This document shows, in pieces, positions 34,673-43,166 of a stretch of 64,000 nt of DNA. Positions within the stretch are counted from its first letter, which is position 1. Each line of letters starts with the position of its first letter. Source of the DNA: MH13 sp042140245 (GTDB lineage: Bacteria > Pseudomonadota > Alphaproteobacteria > Rhizobiales > MH13); the NCBI RefSeq assembly GCF_042140245.1, contig NZ_CP159483.1, positions 3,534,001-3,598,000 on the forward strand, in the 5' to 3' direction. The notes beneath the pieces are model-generated. The model was given only the letters and a program-made list of their open reading frames with translations, had not been told where the DNA came from and made no database searches. A program made the position numbers and the translations under genes.

Positions 34673-35746
34673 ATGGCGGTGACCGGCAACACAGACAGGA
34701 CTTCAAACCGTGAGCGCTCGACCGGCGCACAGAGTTCGTGGGAGCGTGTACCAGCATCGGCTTGGGTCGTTGCTTTGGTGCTCCTCTTCATGCCGGTTAT
34801 CGCCAACGACTTTGTGCTCTTTCAGGTGTTTGGTTGGACGTTCATTCTCGGCATGATCGCGTTGTCGCTCATGTTCCTTGCTGGCTATGGCGGCATGGTG
34901 AGCCTCATCCAGATGTCAGTCGCAGCAATGGCTGGCTACATGGTGGCCATTTTTGGCGTCTCTGGCATTGCCGATCTGTCGCTGGGTATGCCTTGGTGGA
35001 TCAACATCCCGCTGGCGATACTGATCGCGACTGTTTTTGGCACCCTTGTCGGCGCGCTCGCCGTTCGCACCGAGGGCATCTACACCATCATGATCACGTT
35101 GGCGATTGCGTCAGCGTTTTTCTACTTCACGCGCCAGAACTACACTATTTTCAATGGTTATACCGGGTTCAATCTGGTGGTGCCCCCGCAGCTTTTTGGT
35201 GTGGATTGGCGTGAGCCGATGCCCTTCTACTATCTCACATTGGGCTGCGCATTTCTGGCCTACTTGGCCGTTGTGTATGTGGCACGCGCGCCTTTTGGGC
35301 TGGTACTGCAGGGCATCCGCGACAACCCTCGGCGCATGGCGGCGCTGGGATACAATGTCGTTGCCCACCGCATTGCGGCGTACACCTTTGCCAGCATTAT
35401 TGCCGCTGTGGGTGGTATCTTGCTGGTTTGGCAGAACGCGCAGGTCGCGCCAGGAACGGCAGGCATTCCCGCTGTCATCGACATTCTTGTCATTGCCGTG
35501 ATCGGTGGCATTGGCCGCCCTATCGGGGCCTTTATTGGGGCGATCATCTACGTGGTGCTCAGCACCTTTGCGCCAGACTTCTTATTCTCTGTCGGGCTAT
35601 CAGCTGAGCGGTTTAATCTGCTTATCGGCCTTGGCTTCCTTGCTATTGTGTTCTTTTCGCCGGACGGTGTTCTCGGCCTTTGGGACCGCTGGCAAGAACG
35701 TCGCCGCAAGCGCCGTGATCCGCTCACCGGGAGCGATGAGTCATGA
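34673..35746 (+). CDS. livM: LIV-type ABC importer permease, LivM type
   Basis: This 357-residue membrane protein has about ten hydrophobic segments after a polar N-terminus of some 30 residues. Family marks are LMFLAGYGGMVSLIQMSVAA, GIYTIMITLAIASAFFYFTR and VIAVIGGIGRPIGAFIGAII. RDNPRRMAALGYNV is the conserved cytosolic loop that meets the ATPase. Its stop overlaps LivG by four bases (ATGA). Confidence 0.9.
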   Translation: MAVTGNTDRTSNRERSTGAQSSWERVPASAWVVALVLLFMPVIANDFVLFQVFGWTFILGMIALSLMFLAGYGGMVSLIQMSVAAMAGYMVAIFGVSGIADLSLGMPWWINIPLAILIATVFGTLVGALAVRTEGIYTIMITLAIASAFFYFTRQNYTIFNGYTGFNLVVPPQLFGVDWREPMPFYYLTLGCAFLAYLAVVYVARAPFGLVLQGIRDNPRRMAALGYNVVAHRIAAYTFASIIAAVGGILLVWQNAQVAPGTAGIPAVIDILVIAVIGGIGRPIGAFIGAIIYVVLSTFAPDFLFSVGLSAERFNLLIGLGFLAIVFFSPDGVLGLWDRWQERRRKRRDPLTGSDES

Positions 35747-36552
35747 ACGTGCTTGCGGTTCCAGATAGTGCCGAACGCATGAGCTCGGTCAGTTCGGGCA
35801 ATGCATTGGAGTTGCGTGGCGTTACGAAGATGTTTGGCGCGCTCGCAGCCATTTCCGATATCACCTTGACCGTTGGATCAGGCGAACGCCGTGCTGTTCT
35901 CGGGTCGAACGGTGCAGGGAAAACAACGCTTTTCAACTGCGTTACCGGTGACTTCTTTCCAACCAGCGGCACAATTCGCCTGTTTGGCGAGGATGTTTCC
36001 AACTTCCCCGCCTATGAGCGGATCCGTCGCGGTTTGCGCCGCACCTATCAGATCAGCCTCCTGTTCGGCGGTCTAAGCGTCAACGACAATGTTTATCTCG
36101 CCTGTCGTGGCGCATCGCGTGGTCGCTTCTCTTTGGTACGCACCCGTCACAATGATGCGCTGCGGGTTCGCGTCGCTGAACTGATTGAGGCGGTGAACCT
36201 CACCGAGGTCAGCGATGCGCTTGTATCAGAGTTGAGTTATGGTCAGCAGCGCCAACTAGAGATCGCGCTGGCACTTGCCGGTGCGCCGCGCCTTATTCTG
36301 TTTGATGAACCTGCCGCTGGCCTTTCACCGACAGAGCGCGCCGAACTCATCAACATCCTCACATCCCTGCCCAGCCACATTGGCTATGTGATCATTGAGC
36401 ATGACATGGACGTTGCGCTGCGCGTGGCTGAAAGCGTCACCATGATGCACAATGGCAGGGTCTTCAAGGAAGGAACGCCGGAGGAAATCGAAAACGATCC
36501 TGAGGTTCAGGCTCTCTATCTTGGGCATGGGGAAGATGGGGGTCACGCGTGA
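35743..36552 (+). CDS. livG: LIV-type ABC importer ATPase, LivG type
   Basis: This 269-residue cytosolic ATPase has Walker A GSNGAGKTTLFN, a signature of the SYGQQ kind (ELSYGQQRQLEIA), Walker B LILFDEPAAGLSP and the switch histidine in IIEHDMDVAL. All are as expected for LivG. The stop overlaps the next start (TGATG), and the partner there is a LivF-like ATPase with a large extra domain. Confidence 0.9.
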   Translation: MNVLAVPDSAERMSSVSSGNALELRGVTKMFGALAAISDITLTVGSGERRAVLGSNGAGKTTLFNCVTGDFFPTSGTIRLFGEDVSNFPAYERIRRGLRRTYQISLLFGGLSVNDNVYLACRGASRGRFSLVRTRHNDALRVRVAELIEAVNLTEVSDALVSELSYGQQRQLEIALALAGAPRLILFDEPAAGLSPTERAELINILTSLPSHIGYVIIEHDMDVALRVAESVTMMHNGRVFKEGTPEEIENDPEVQALYLGHGEDGGHA

Positions 36553-38762
36553 TGGCGATGGATAACCGCCGCGGCCCAGCAGCCCTCGAAATTAAGGGGC
36601 TCAATGTCTACTACGGCGCCTCGCACGCGCTGCAGGGCGTGGACCTGAAACTGGACTCTGGTGTGCTCTCAGTCGTTGGCCGCAACGGCATGGGCAAAAC
36701 GACGTTGTGCAAGGCGATCATGGGCCTGGTGCCGGTCGCCAGCGGCTCCATCAGTTTTGGTGGTCAATCACTTGTTGGCAAAGACCCAACCGACATCTCT
36801 CGCATGGGTATTGGTTATGTGCCGCAGGGCCGTCGCCTGTGGCCCACCCTTTCGGTGGATGAGCACCTAAAAATGGTTGCCACAAAAGGCGGGAATTGGA
36901 CCGTGGAGCGGGTTTACGCCACCTTCCCTCGCCTTGCCGAACGCAAAAGCAATGGCGGTGGTCAGCTGTCCGGTGGCGAGCAACAGATGCTCGCGATCTC
37001 ACGCGCACTTCTGCTGAACCCCCAGCTTCTGGTGATGGATGAGCCAACCGAGGGGCTGGCACCGGTTATCGTCGATCAGGTTGAGGAGATGCTTCTGCGT
37101 CTCGGCGAAGAAGGCGACATGGAAGTGCTCGTAATTGAGCAAAACATCGGCGTCGCCTGCGCAGTGGCCGACGAAGTGGCCATCATGGTCAATGGCCGCG
37201 TGGCACGCATGGCGCCTGCCGCAGCGTTGGCCGCCGACCGTGATCTGCAGCAGAGATTGCTGGGAGTTGGCCGTCACGCGCATGATGACACGCCTGAGCC
37301 TGATGCCCCCGTGAGTGGTGCGTCGGCAAGCGATACCGGACATGCACCTGCGCCGCATGCGACCAAGATTTACAATTCCAATCCGACCATTCCCAACCGC
37401 TGGTCAAAACCCGTTCCCGTTGATCAACTGGAGCGTTTAGCCCGCGTTGTCACAGCCTCGACGCCAACCAGTACAAGCGTTGCGCAAGTTGAGATCAGAC
37501 CGCTCACATCGCCAGGTGAAAGCGTAGTGCTAGTGGCTGGCACTCTGGACACAAAAGGCGATGAACTGCGCTACATGCGCGATATCATCCGCGCTGCTGG
37601 TGTACCGGTGCGCATGGCCGACCTGTCGACATCCGGTGGGCATTCGGGCGCCGAGGTTCCAGCCCATCAGATTGCAGCCTTCCATCCACGTGGTGCTTCT
37701 GGAGTGTTCACCGGTGATCGCGGTACGTCAGTGGCAGGCATGGTGCAGGCCTTTGAGCGCTGGATTGAGCGTCAGTCAGGCATTGCAGGTATCCTGTCTG
37801 CAGGCGGGTCTGGCGGCACAGCTATGGTGTCTCCGGCCATGCGAGCGCTACCGGTGGGCGTGCCCAAGCTGATCGTGTCGACGGTCGCGTCAGGGCAGGT
37901 GTCTCAATACATTGGTCCGTCGGACATCACCATGATGCATGCGGTGGCTGATGTTCAGGGACTCAACGTTCTCACCGAGGAAGTGCTCGGCAACGCTGCC
38001 AACGCCATGGTTGGCATGGTGAAGGCCCGCCGCCAAGCTGCAGCAAACCGAATACAGAAAGCTGTTGCAAAACCCGCGGTTGGCCTCACCATGTTCGGCG
38101 TCACAACGCCATGCGTGCAGCAAGTGGTGGCGCGTATGGGCGATGACGTGGATTGCCTGGTTTTTCACGCCACGGGCATTGGCGGTCGGTCGATGGAGAA
38201 ACTCATCGATTCCGCCAAGATCACTGGCGTGATCGACACCACGACCACCGAGATTTGCGACATGTTAGTTGGTGGCGTCTTCCCGGCGACGGAAGATCGC
38301 TTCGGCGCCGTTATCCGCACACGCTTGCCTTACATTGGTTCAGTTGGTGCAACCGATATGGTCAACTTCGGCGCGCCTGACACTGTGCCAGATCAGTTCA
38401 AAGGACGGACTTTTTACGAGCACAATCCGCAGGTGACGCTCATGCGCACAACGCCGGAAGAGTGCACGCAGATCGGCCAATGGATCGGCGGTCGCCTCAA
38501 CGAGATGGAGGGGCCGGTGCGCTTCTTCCTGACCGAAGGCGGCGTTTCGGCACTCGATGCTCCAGGCCAACCTTTCCATAATCCTGCCGCTACAGCGGCG
38601 TTGTTCAACGCCCTCAAAAGCACGGTGCGCGCTACCAACAATCGTCAGCTAATTACCGTGCCTCACCACATCAATGACCCAGCCTTCGCCGACACACTTG
38701 TTAGCGCCTATCGGGCGCTGCATGGCGGTCGGCCCGTACGAGGAAAGCAAGCAAGCCGATGA
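36552..38762 (+). CDS. LivF-type ATPase fused to a Tm-1-like (UPF0261) domain
   Basis: This 736-residue fusion starts with a LivF ATPase (about 1-240) with Walker A GRNGMGKTT, signature LSGGEQQ and Walker B LLVMDEPTEGL. A proline/alanine-rich linker (about 241-323) follows. The rest (about 324-736) is a complete UPF0261 / Tm-1-like ATP-binding domain: VVLVAGTLDTKGDELRYMRD, GILSAGGSGGTAMVSPAMRA, FGVTTPCVQQV, VFHATGIGGRSMEKLID and the C-terminal GPVRFFLTEGGVSALD. The ATG at 36552 is chosen; a GTG three bases earlier is possible. Tm-1 domains bind ATP in the tomato virus-resistance protein, and their bacterial role is unknown. The gene overlaps the PEP-hydrolase-family gene by four bases. Confidence 0.9.
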   Translation: MAMDNRRGPAALEIKGLNVYYGASHALQGVDLKLDSGVLSVVGRNGMGKTTLCKAIMGLVPVASGSISFGGQSLVGKDPTDISRMGIGYVPQGRRLWPTLSVDEHLKMVATKGGNWTVERVYATFPRLAERKSNGGGQLSGGEQQMLAISRALLLNPQLLVMDEPTEGLAPVIVDQVEEMLLRLGEEGDMEVLVIEQNIGVACAVADEVAIMVNGRVARMAPAAALAADRDLQQRLLGVGRHAHDDTPEPDAPVSGASASDTGHAPAPHATKIYNSNPTIPNRWSKPVPVDQLERLARVVTASTPTSTSVAQVEIRPLTSPGESVVLVAGTLDTKGDELRYMRDIIRAAGVPVRMADLSTSGGHSGAEVPAHQIAAFHPRGASGVFTGDRGTSVAGMVQAFERWIERQSGIAGILSAGGSGGTAMVSPAMRALPVGVPKLIVSTVASGQVSQYIGPSDITMMHAVADVQGLNVLTEEVLGNAANAMVGMVKARRQAAANRIQKAVAKPAVGLTMFGVTTPCVQQVVARMGDDVDCLVFHATGIGGRSMEKLIDSAKITGVIDTTTTEICDMLVGGVFPATEDRFGAVIRTRLPYIGSVGATDMVNFGAPDTVPDQFKGRTFYEHNPQVTLMRTTPEECTQIGQWIGGRLNEMEGPVRFFLTEGGVSALDAPGQPFHNPAATAALFNALKSTVRATNNRQLITVPHHINDPAFADTLVSAYRALHGGRPVRGKQASR

Positions 38763-39586
38763 TCCCCCGACATCAAATTTTAGAGAGATTCCGCGCCATG
38801 ATCGCCGCTGGCGAGCCTATCATTGGTGGCGGTGCAGGCACTGGTCTGTCCGCCAAATGCGAAGAAGCAGGCGGTATCGACCTCATCGTGATCTACAACT
38901 CCGGGCGCTACCGCATGGCCGGTCGTGGTAGCCTGGCAGGCCTCATGCCTTATGGCGATGCCAATGCGGTTGTTATGGAGATGGCTGGTGAAGTGCTACC
39001 AGTGGTCAAGAACACGCCCGTTCTTGCAGGTGTATGTGCTACCGATCCCTTTCGCTTGATGCCGGTTTTTCTTGATGAGTTGAAGCGCGTTGGCTTCTCC
39101 GGCGTCCAGAACTTTCCAACTGTTGGACTGATCGATGGCACCTTCCGGGTCAACCTGGAAGAGACTGGCATGGGCTTCGGCCACGAGGTCGACATGGTCA
39201 AGCTGGCAGCCGAACGCGACATGCTGACGACGCCCTATGTGTTCAGTCCCGAAACTGCTGAAGCCATGGCCAAGGCAGGCGCGGATGTGATCGTGGTTCA
39301 TCTGGGCCTCACCACCGGCGGTGCCATTGGCGCTGACACAGCCGTCACGCTCGAGCAGTGCCCCGGCCTTGTTGATGAGTGGGCCGAAGGCGCGCTCAAA
39401 GTGAATAAGGATGCGATCATCCTGGTGCATGGCGGCCCGGTCGCCATGCCCGATGATGCCGACTACGTGCTCAAGAACTCGCAAACCTGCCACGGCTTTT
39501 ATGGCGCATCCTCTATGGAACGCCTGCCGACCGAAGTGGCTTTGACGGAACAAACAAGCGCGTTCAAGCGCATCAAGGGTCGCTGA
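38759..39586 (+). CDS. phosphoenolpyruvate-hydrolase-family TIM-barrel protein
   Basis: This 275-residue protein resembles the family called PEP hydrolase (related to isocitrate-lyase/PEP-mutase barrels), known mainly as the second half of Tm-1-type proteins in plants and fungi. Visible segments are IIGGGAGTGLSAKCEEAGGI, LIVIYNSGRYRMAGRGSLAG, PVLAGVCATDPF, GVQNFPTVGLIDGTFR and CHGFYGASSMERLPTE. The start overlaps the fusion gene by ATGA, so the Tm-1 domain and this barrel are made together. Enzymatic activity is not established to my knowledge. Confidence 0.87.
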   Translation: MIPRHQILERFRAMIAAGEPIIGGGAGTGLSAKCEEAGGIDLIVIYNSGRYRMAGRGSLAGLMPYGDANAVVMEMAGEVLPVVKNTPVLAGVCATDPFRLMPVFLDELKRVGFSGVQNFPTVGLIDGTFRVNLEETGMGFGHEVDMVKLAAERDMLTTPYVFSPETAEAMAKAGADVIVVHLGLTTGGAIGADTAVTLEQCPGLVDEWAEGALKVNKDAIILVHGGPVAMPDDADYVLKNSQTCHGFYGASSMERLPTEVALTEQTSAFKRIKGR

Positions 39587-39614
39587 CACCACGTCAGCGG
39601 AATGGGAGGATCTC

Positions 39615-42266
39615 ATGTCCGGACAACTTATCGGAGAGCTGATTTTGTGGCTGATCGTGGCGGTTATCGTCATCGCGATCATCTACTGGGTCATGCAATG
39701 GCTGTATAAGCGCTCAACCAAAGAAGTGGCGTTCGTGCGCACCGGTTTTCTGGGCGAAAAGGTCGTCATAGATGGTGGTGCCTTTGTCTGGCCAATCATC
39801 CACGACATCACCCCGGTCAACATGAACACCCTGCCGCTGGCGGTCAGCCGTACCAATGATAATGGGCTGATCACCAAAGACCGCATGCGCGTTGATGTTG
39901 AGGCAGAGTTCTACATCCGTGTTCGTCAGGACAAGCAATCGGTCGCCATGGCCGCCGCGACTCTTGGCCGTCGCACCTTGGAAGCAGAAAACCTGCACGG
40001 GCTTCTTTCCGGCAAATTTGAAAGTGCCATGCGTGCTGTCGCTGCTGAAATGGACATGGCCAGCATGCACGAGAACCGCCACACCTATGTGGAACGTGTG
40101 CGCGCGCTGGCTCAGGACGATTTGGAAAAGAACGGGCTGGAACTGGAGTCGGTGGCCATCATCGACATCGATCAAACCGCACTGGAGTACTTCAATCCAT
40201 CCAACCGCTTTGATGCCGAGGGTCTCACCTCCCTGATCCAAGATATTGAAGAGCGTCGCAAGCTGCGCAACGACATCGAGCAGGACTCGATGATCAAAAT
40301 CCGCGCCCGCAACCTAGAGGCCGAAAAGCAGGCCCTGGAAATTGAGCGCGAAAGTGAATCAGCTCGCCTTGCACAAGAGCGTGAGGTGGAGTTCCACCGT
40401 GCTCAGCAACGCGCTGAATTGGCCAGAGAGCGTGCCGAACGTGAAACCGAAGCTGAAAGCGCGGAAATCTCTGCACGCGAAGCCATCGAAAAAGCCCGCA
40501 TCGCTAATGAGCGCGGCATAGCCGAGGCTCGCATCGCTTCAGAACGTGAAATCAAGGCGCGGGAGATCGCCCGTCAGAAAGAAATCGATTCCGAAGAGAT
40601 TGCAGCGCGCGAGACCACCGAGACGGCCCGCATTCTTCAGGAGCGCGCTATCACCGAGGCGCGCATCGCCAATGAGAAAGAAACCCAAGCGCTAGAAATC
40701 GCCCGTCAAAAAGAAATTGAGAGCGAAGAGATCAGCGCTCGCGAAGAGACAGAGCGCGCACGGATCGCGCAAGAGAAGGCCGTCGCTGAAGCACGTATCG
40801 CCAAGGATCGCGAAACCCAGGAGCTGGAGATCCAGCGTCAGAAAGCTGTCCGTCAGGCAGAGATCGAAGCCAACGAGGCCAACGAAAAGCGCCGTATGGC
40901 GCAGGATCTTCTGCTGGCTCAAACGCGCATCAAAGGCGAGGAAGACATCAAGCAACGCGAGATCGCCCGTCAACAAGCGCTGGATGAAGCAGAGATCACA
41001 TCTCGTGAAACCACGGAGCGGCTGCGCATTCTTCAGGCCGCTGAGGTGTCGCAGGCACGCATTGCCGAAGACCAGCGGGTGCGAGAGCTGGAGATCGACC
41101 GGCAGAAGGCTGTTGAGGCCGCTGAAATTGCTGCCTCCGAGGCGGTTGAAGCTGCCCGCATCGCCCGGGAAAAACAAATCGCTGCGACGCGTATTGCAGC
41201 GGATGAAGAAACACAAAGCCTGCAAATCGAACGCAACAAAGCCATTGATGCCGCGCGTATCGCCGCTGACGAGGCGATTGAGCAAGCACGCATTGCGCAA
41301 TCCAAAACGGTGGATGCTGAGCGCGCGGCTGCCAAAGCGAGTGTAAAGAAAGCCGAAATCGAGGCCAACCAAGCCGTTGAAACGGCTGAGATTGACCGCG
41401 AGAAGGAAGTGGAAGCCGCTCAGGTCGAACGCCGACGCACACTGGAACAGTTGGAGATCGCGCGCGTCCAGATGCTGCGCGAGGCCGAGATCGCCAGCCA
41501 GGAAGAGGTGGAACGCGCCCGCGTTGCCTCTGAGCGTGGGCTGGATGAAATCCGCATCGGTCACGAGACTGAACGTCGCCGCCTTGAGGTCGAACGAGAG
41601 CGCGAAGTTGAGACTGTGCAGATGGAAAAAGCCATCGTGCTCTACCAGAAGTCTCTGGAAGAAAGTGCCGCCCGTGCCGAAGCTGATGCCGCGCGCGCCC
41701 GTGCAGCCGAGGCTGAAGAGAAGGTGCAAACCGTTCGCGAAACGGAGGCGGCCAACCGCAAGAAGTCTGTCGATGTGTTGATGGCCGAAAAGGCTGCTGC
41801 CGAAGCCAAGCACATTGCAGAGGCGGAAAAAATGCGGGCTGTTGTGGAAGCAGAAGCTCAACGGCTCATCAACGAAGCCGAAAATGTGCTTACCGATCCG
41901 GCCCGTGCCTCGCTGTTCCGCCGCAAGATGCTGGAGCATGTGGAGGGTATCGTCTCAGCCAGCGTCAAGCCGCTTGAGAAGATACAAGACATTCGCATCA
42001 TGCAGCTCGATGGCGGCGTTGGTGGCGGCGGTGGAGCCAGCGAAGGTTCGCCGACAGATGAGGTGATCAACTCCGCACTTCGCTACCGGGTGCAGGCGCC
42101 GTTGATTGACGGACTGTTGTCGGACATTGGCATTGATGGAGCCAACCTTTCCAAACAAGGTGGCCTCATCCGCGAAGCATCCGACATGCAGCGGGTGGCC
42201 AATGAAGTCGCCAAGGCGCCGAAGTCAGACGGCAAGGCTGCACCCAAAGATGGGAGCAAAAAGTAG
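39615..42266 (+). CDS. SPFH/flotillin-family membrane scaffold with a very long coiled coil
   Basis: This 883-residue protein has one N-terminal membrane helix (LILWLIVAVIVIAIIYWVM, about 9-27) and an SPFH/band 7 domain (about 35-215) with VRTGFLGEKVVIDGGAFVWP and MRVDVEAEFYIRV. A charged coiled coil follows from about 215 to 760, with 44-residue repeats between 274 and 658. The C-terminus contains a glycine run (GGVGGGGG) and a small globular tail. Flotillins form membrane platforms and oligomerise through such coils. It is longer than most. A flotillin in a catabolic transporter operon is unexpected: it might organise the importer and the molybdenum enzyme. It starts 28 bp after the previous gene. 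Confidence 0.88.
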   Translation: MSGQLIGELILWLIVAVIVIAIIYWVMQWLYKRSTKEVAFVRTGFLGEKVVIDGGAFVWPIIHDITPVNMNTLPLAVSRTNDNGLITKDRMRVDVEAEFYIRVRQDKQSVAMAAATLGRRTLEAENLHGLLSGKFESAMRAVAAEMDMASMHENRHTYVERVRALAQDDLEKNGLELESVAIIDIDQTALEYFNPSNRFDAEGLTSLIQDIEERRKLRNDIEQDSMIKIRARNLEAEKQALEIERESESARLAQEREVEFHRAQQRAELARERAERETEAESAEISAREAIEKARIANERGIAEARIASEREIKAREIARQKEIDSEEIAARETTETARILQERAITEARIANEKETQALEIARQKEIESEEISAREETERARIAQEKAVAEARIAKDRETQELEIQRQKAVRQAEIEANEANEKRRMAQDLLLAQTRIKGEEDIKQREIARQQALDEAEITSRETTERLRILQAAEVSQARIAEDQRVRELEIDRQKAVEAAEIAASEAVEAARIAREKQIAATRIAADEETQSLQIERNKAIDAARIAADEAIEQARIAQSKTVDAERAAAKASVKKAEIEANQAVETAEIDREKEVEAAQVERRRTLEQLEIARVQMLREAEIASQEEVERARVASERGLDEIRIGHETERRRLEVEREREVETVQMEKAIVLYQKSLEESAARAEADAARARAAEAEEKVQTVRETEAANRKKSVDVLMAEKAAAEAKHIAEAEKMRAVVEAEAQRLINEAENVLTDPARASLFRRKMLEHVEGIVSASVKPLEKIQDIRIMQLDGGVGGGGGASEGSPTDEVINSALRYRVQAPLIDGLLSDIGIDGANLSKQGGLIREASDMQRVANEVAKAPKSDGKAAPKDGSKK
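40434..41588 (+). repeat. 132-bp coding repeat array (44-residue coiled-coil units) in the flotillin gene
   Basis: Residues 274-658 form nine successive units. Eight have exactly 44 residues and one has 33. Each begins with a form of (I/A)xRQKxI and contains AEIxAxE and ARIAxE segments. As 44 is four times 11, the periodicity is hendecad, which predicts a nearly straight or slightly right-handed coil. The DNA copies have diverged, so the array is protein-level rather than a recent duplication. Confidence 0.8.
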
Positions 42267-42704
42267 ATGGCCCGCGTTTACATTTCATCGGTAATCGACG
42301 TGCCTGCCACACAGGTTTGGGAACGGGTGCGCGACTTCAACGGACTGCCGCGCTGGCACCCAAGCATTCGCGATAGCCGTATCGAAAATGGCGAGCCTGC
42401 AGACAAGGTCGGCTGTATCCGAGACTTCTACCTGCAAAATGGCGATCGCATTCGCGAGCAGCTGCTTGGCCTGTCGGACTACGATATGTTCTGCACCTAC
42501 TCGATCTTGGAAAGCCCAATGCCGCTGACCGACTATGTCGCCACCCTAAGGCTAACGCCGATCACCGATGGTGACCGTTGTTTTGCGGAATGGAGCGCTG
42601 AGTTTGAGTGCGATGAGTCCGAGGAAGAGGGATTGGTGAGCGGCATTGGCGACAATGTTTTCCAAGCCGGGTTCTCAGCCCTCAAACGGCAATTGGCGAC
42701 GTAG
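42267..42704 (+). CDS. SRPBCC-family (polyketide cyclase/MxaD-like) protein 1
   Basis: This 145-residue START/Bet v1-fold protein begins directly after the flotillin stop. The N-terminus (VYISSVIDVPATQVWERVRD, then FNGLPRWHPSI) is typical of the MxaD/polyketide-cyclase branch that binds hydrophobic ligands. A second, clearly related copy follows 18 bp later. In the CO dehydrogenase cluster CoxG is a member of this superfamily, so these may help maturation or membrane docking of the molybdenum hydroxylase. That role is inference. Confidence 0.83.
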   Translation: MARVYISSVIDVPATQVWERVRDFNGLPRWHPSIRDSRIENGEPADKVGCIRDFYLQNGDRIREQLLGLSDYDMFCTYSILESPMPLTDYVATLRLTPITDGDRCFAEWSAEFECDESEEEGLVSGIGDNVFQAGFSALKRQLAT

Positions 42705-42722
42705 GCGCGCGCGGGTTCAGTC

Positions 42723-43166
42723 ATGGTCAAGGTTGTCAAAAGCACGATCATTGAAGCGCCGGTTGAGGACGTGTGGGCAATCCTGCGCGACTTCAACGGT
42801 CACGACCAATGGCATCCAGCGATTGCGCAAAGCGGCATCGAGCGCGGCAACCCATCAGACATGGTGGGATGCGTGCGCAAGTTCCGTCTTACTGATGGCT
42901 CGGAACTGCGAGAGCGGCTTTTGACGCTGTCGGACATCGACATGGCGTTTAGTTACTGCCTGGAGGACACGCCCATTCCGCTGCTGAACTATGTGGCTCA
43001 CGTGCGGCTGACCCCGGTGACGGATGGTGATTGGACATTTTGGAACTGGGAAAGCCGGTTCGACACACCCAAAGGACGGCAGGACGAGCTGAAAACACTG
43101 GTGTCCGAAGGCGTTTACCAGGGTGGCTTTGATGCGATCCGCGAACAGATGGGACTTGCCACATGA
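42723..43166 (+). CDS. SRPBCC-family protein 2 (tandem paralogue)
   Basis: This 147-residue paralogue of the preceding protein shares an almost identical layout: STIIEAPVEDVWAILRDFNG, HDQWHPAIAQSGIERG, a central LSDIDMAFSYCLED that mirrors LSDYDMFCTYSILE, and VRLTPVTDGD that mirrors LRLTPITDGD. The pair therefore arose by duplication and has since diverged. Its stop overlaps the FAD subunit gene by four bases. Ligand unknown. Confidence 0.83.
   Translation: MVKVVKSTIIEAPVEDVWAILRDFNGHDQWHPAIAQSGIERGNPSDMVGCVRKFRLTDGSELRERLLTLSDIDMAFSYCLEDTPIPLLNYVAHVRLTPVTDGDWTFWNWESRFDTPKGRQDELKTLVSEGVYQGGFDAIREQMGLAT

Noticed and set aside
40434..41588. Repeat array as a possible CRISPR or DNA-level tandem repeat
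   Set aside because: Units are coding, 132 bp long and much diverged at DNA level. There are no short identical repeats with unique spacers.
40692..41939. Long open frame on the minus strand across the flotillin gene
   Set aside because: It is antisense to the repeated coiled-coil codons, and its leucine/phenylalanine-rich product mirrors the Glu/Lys-rich coding strand.
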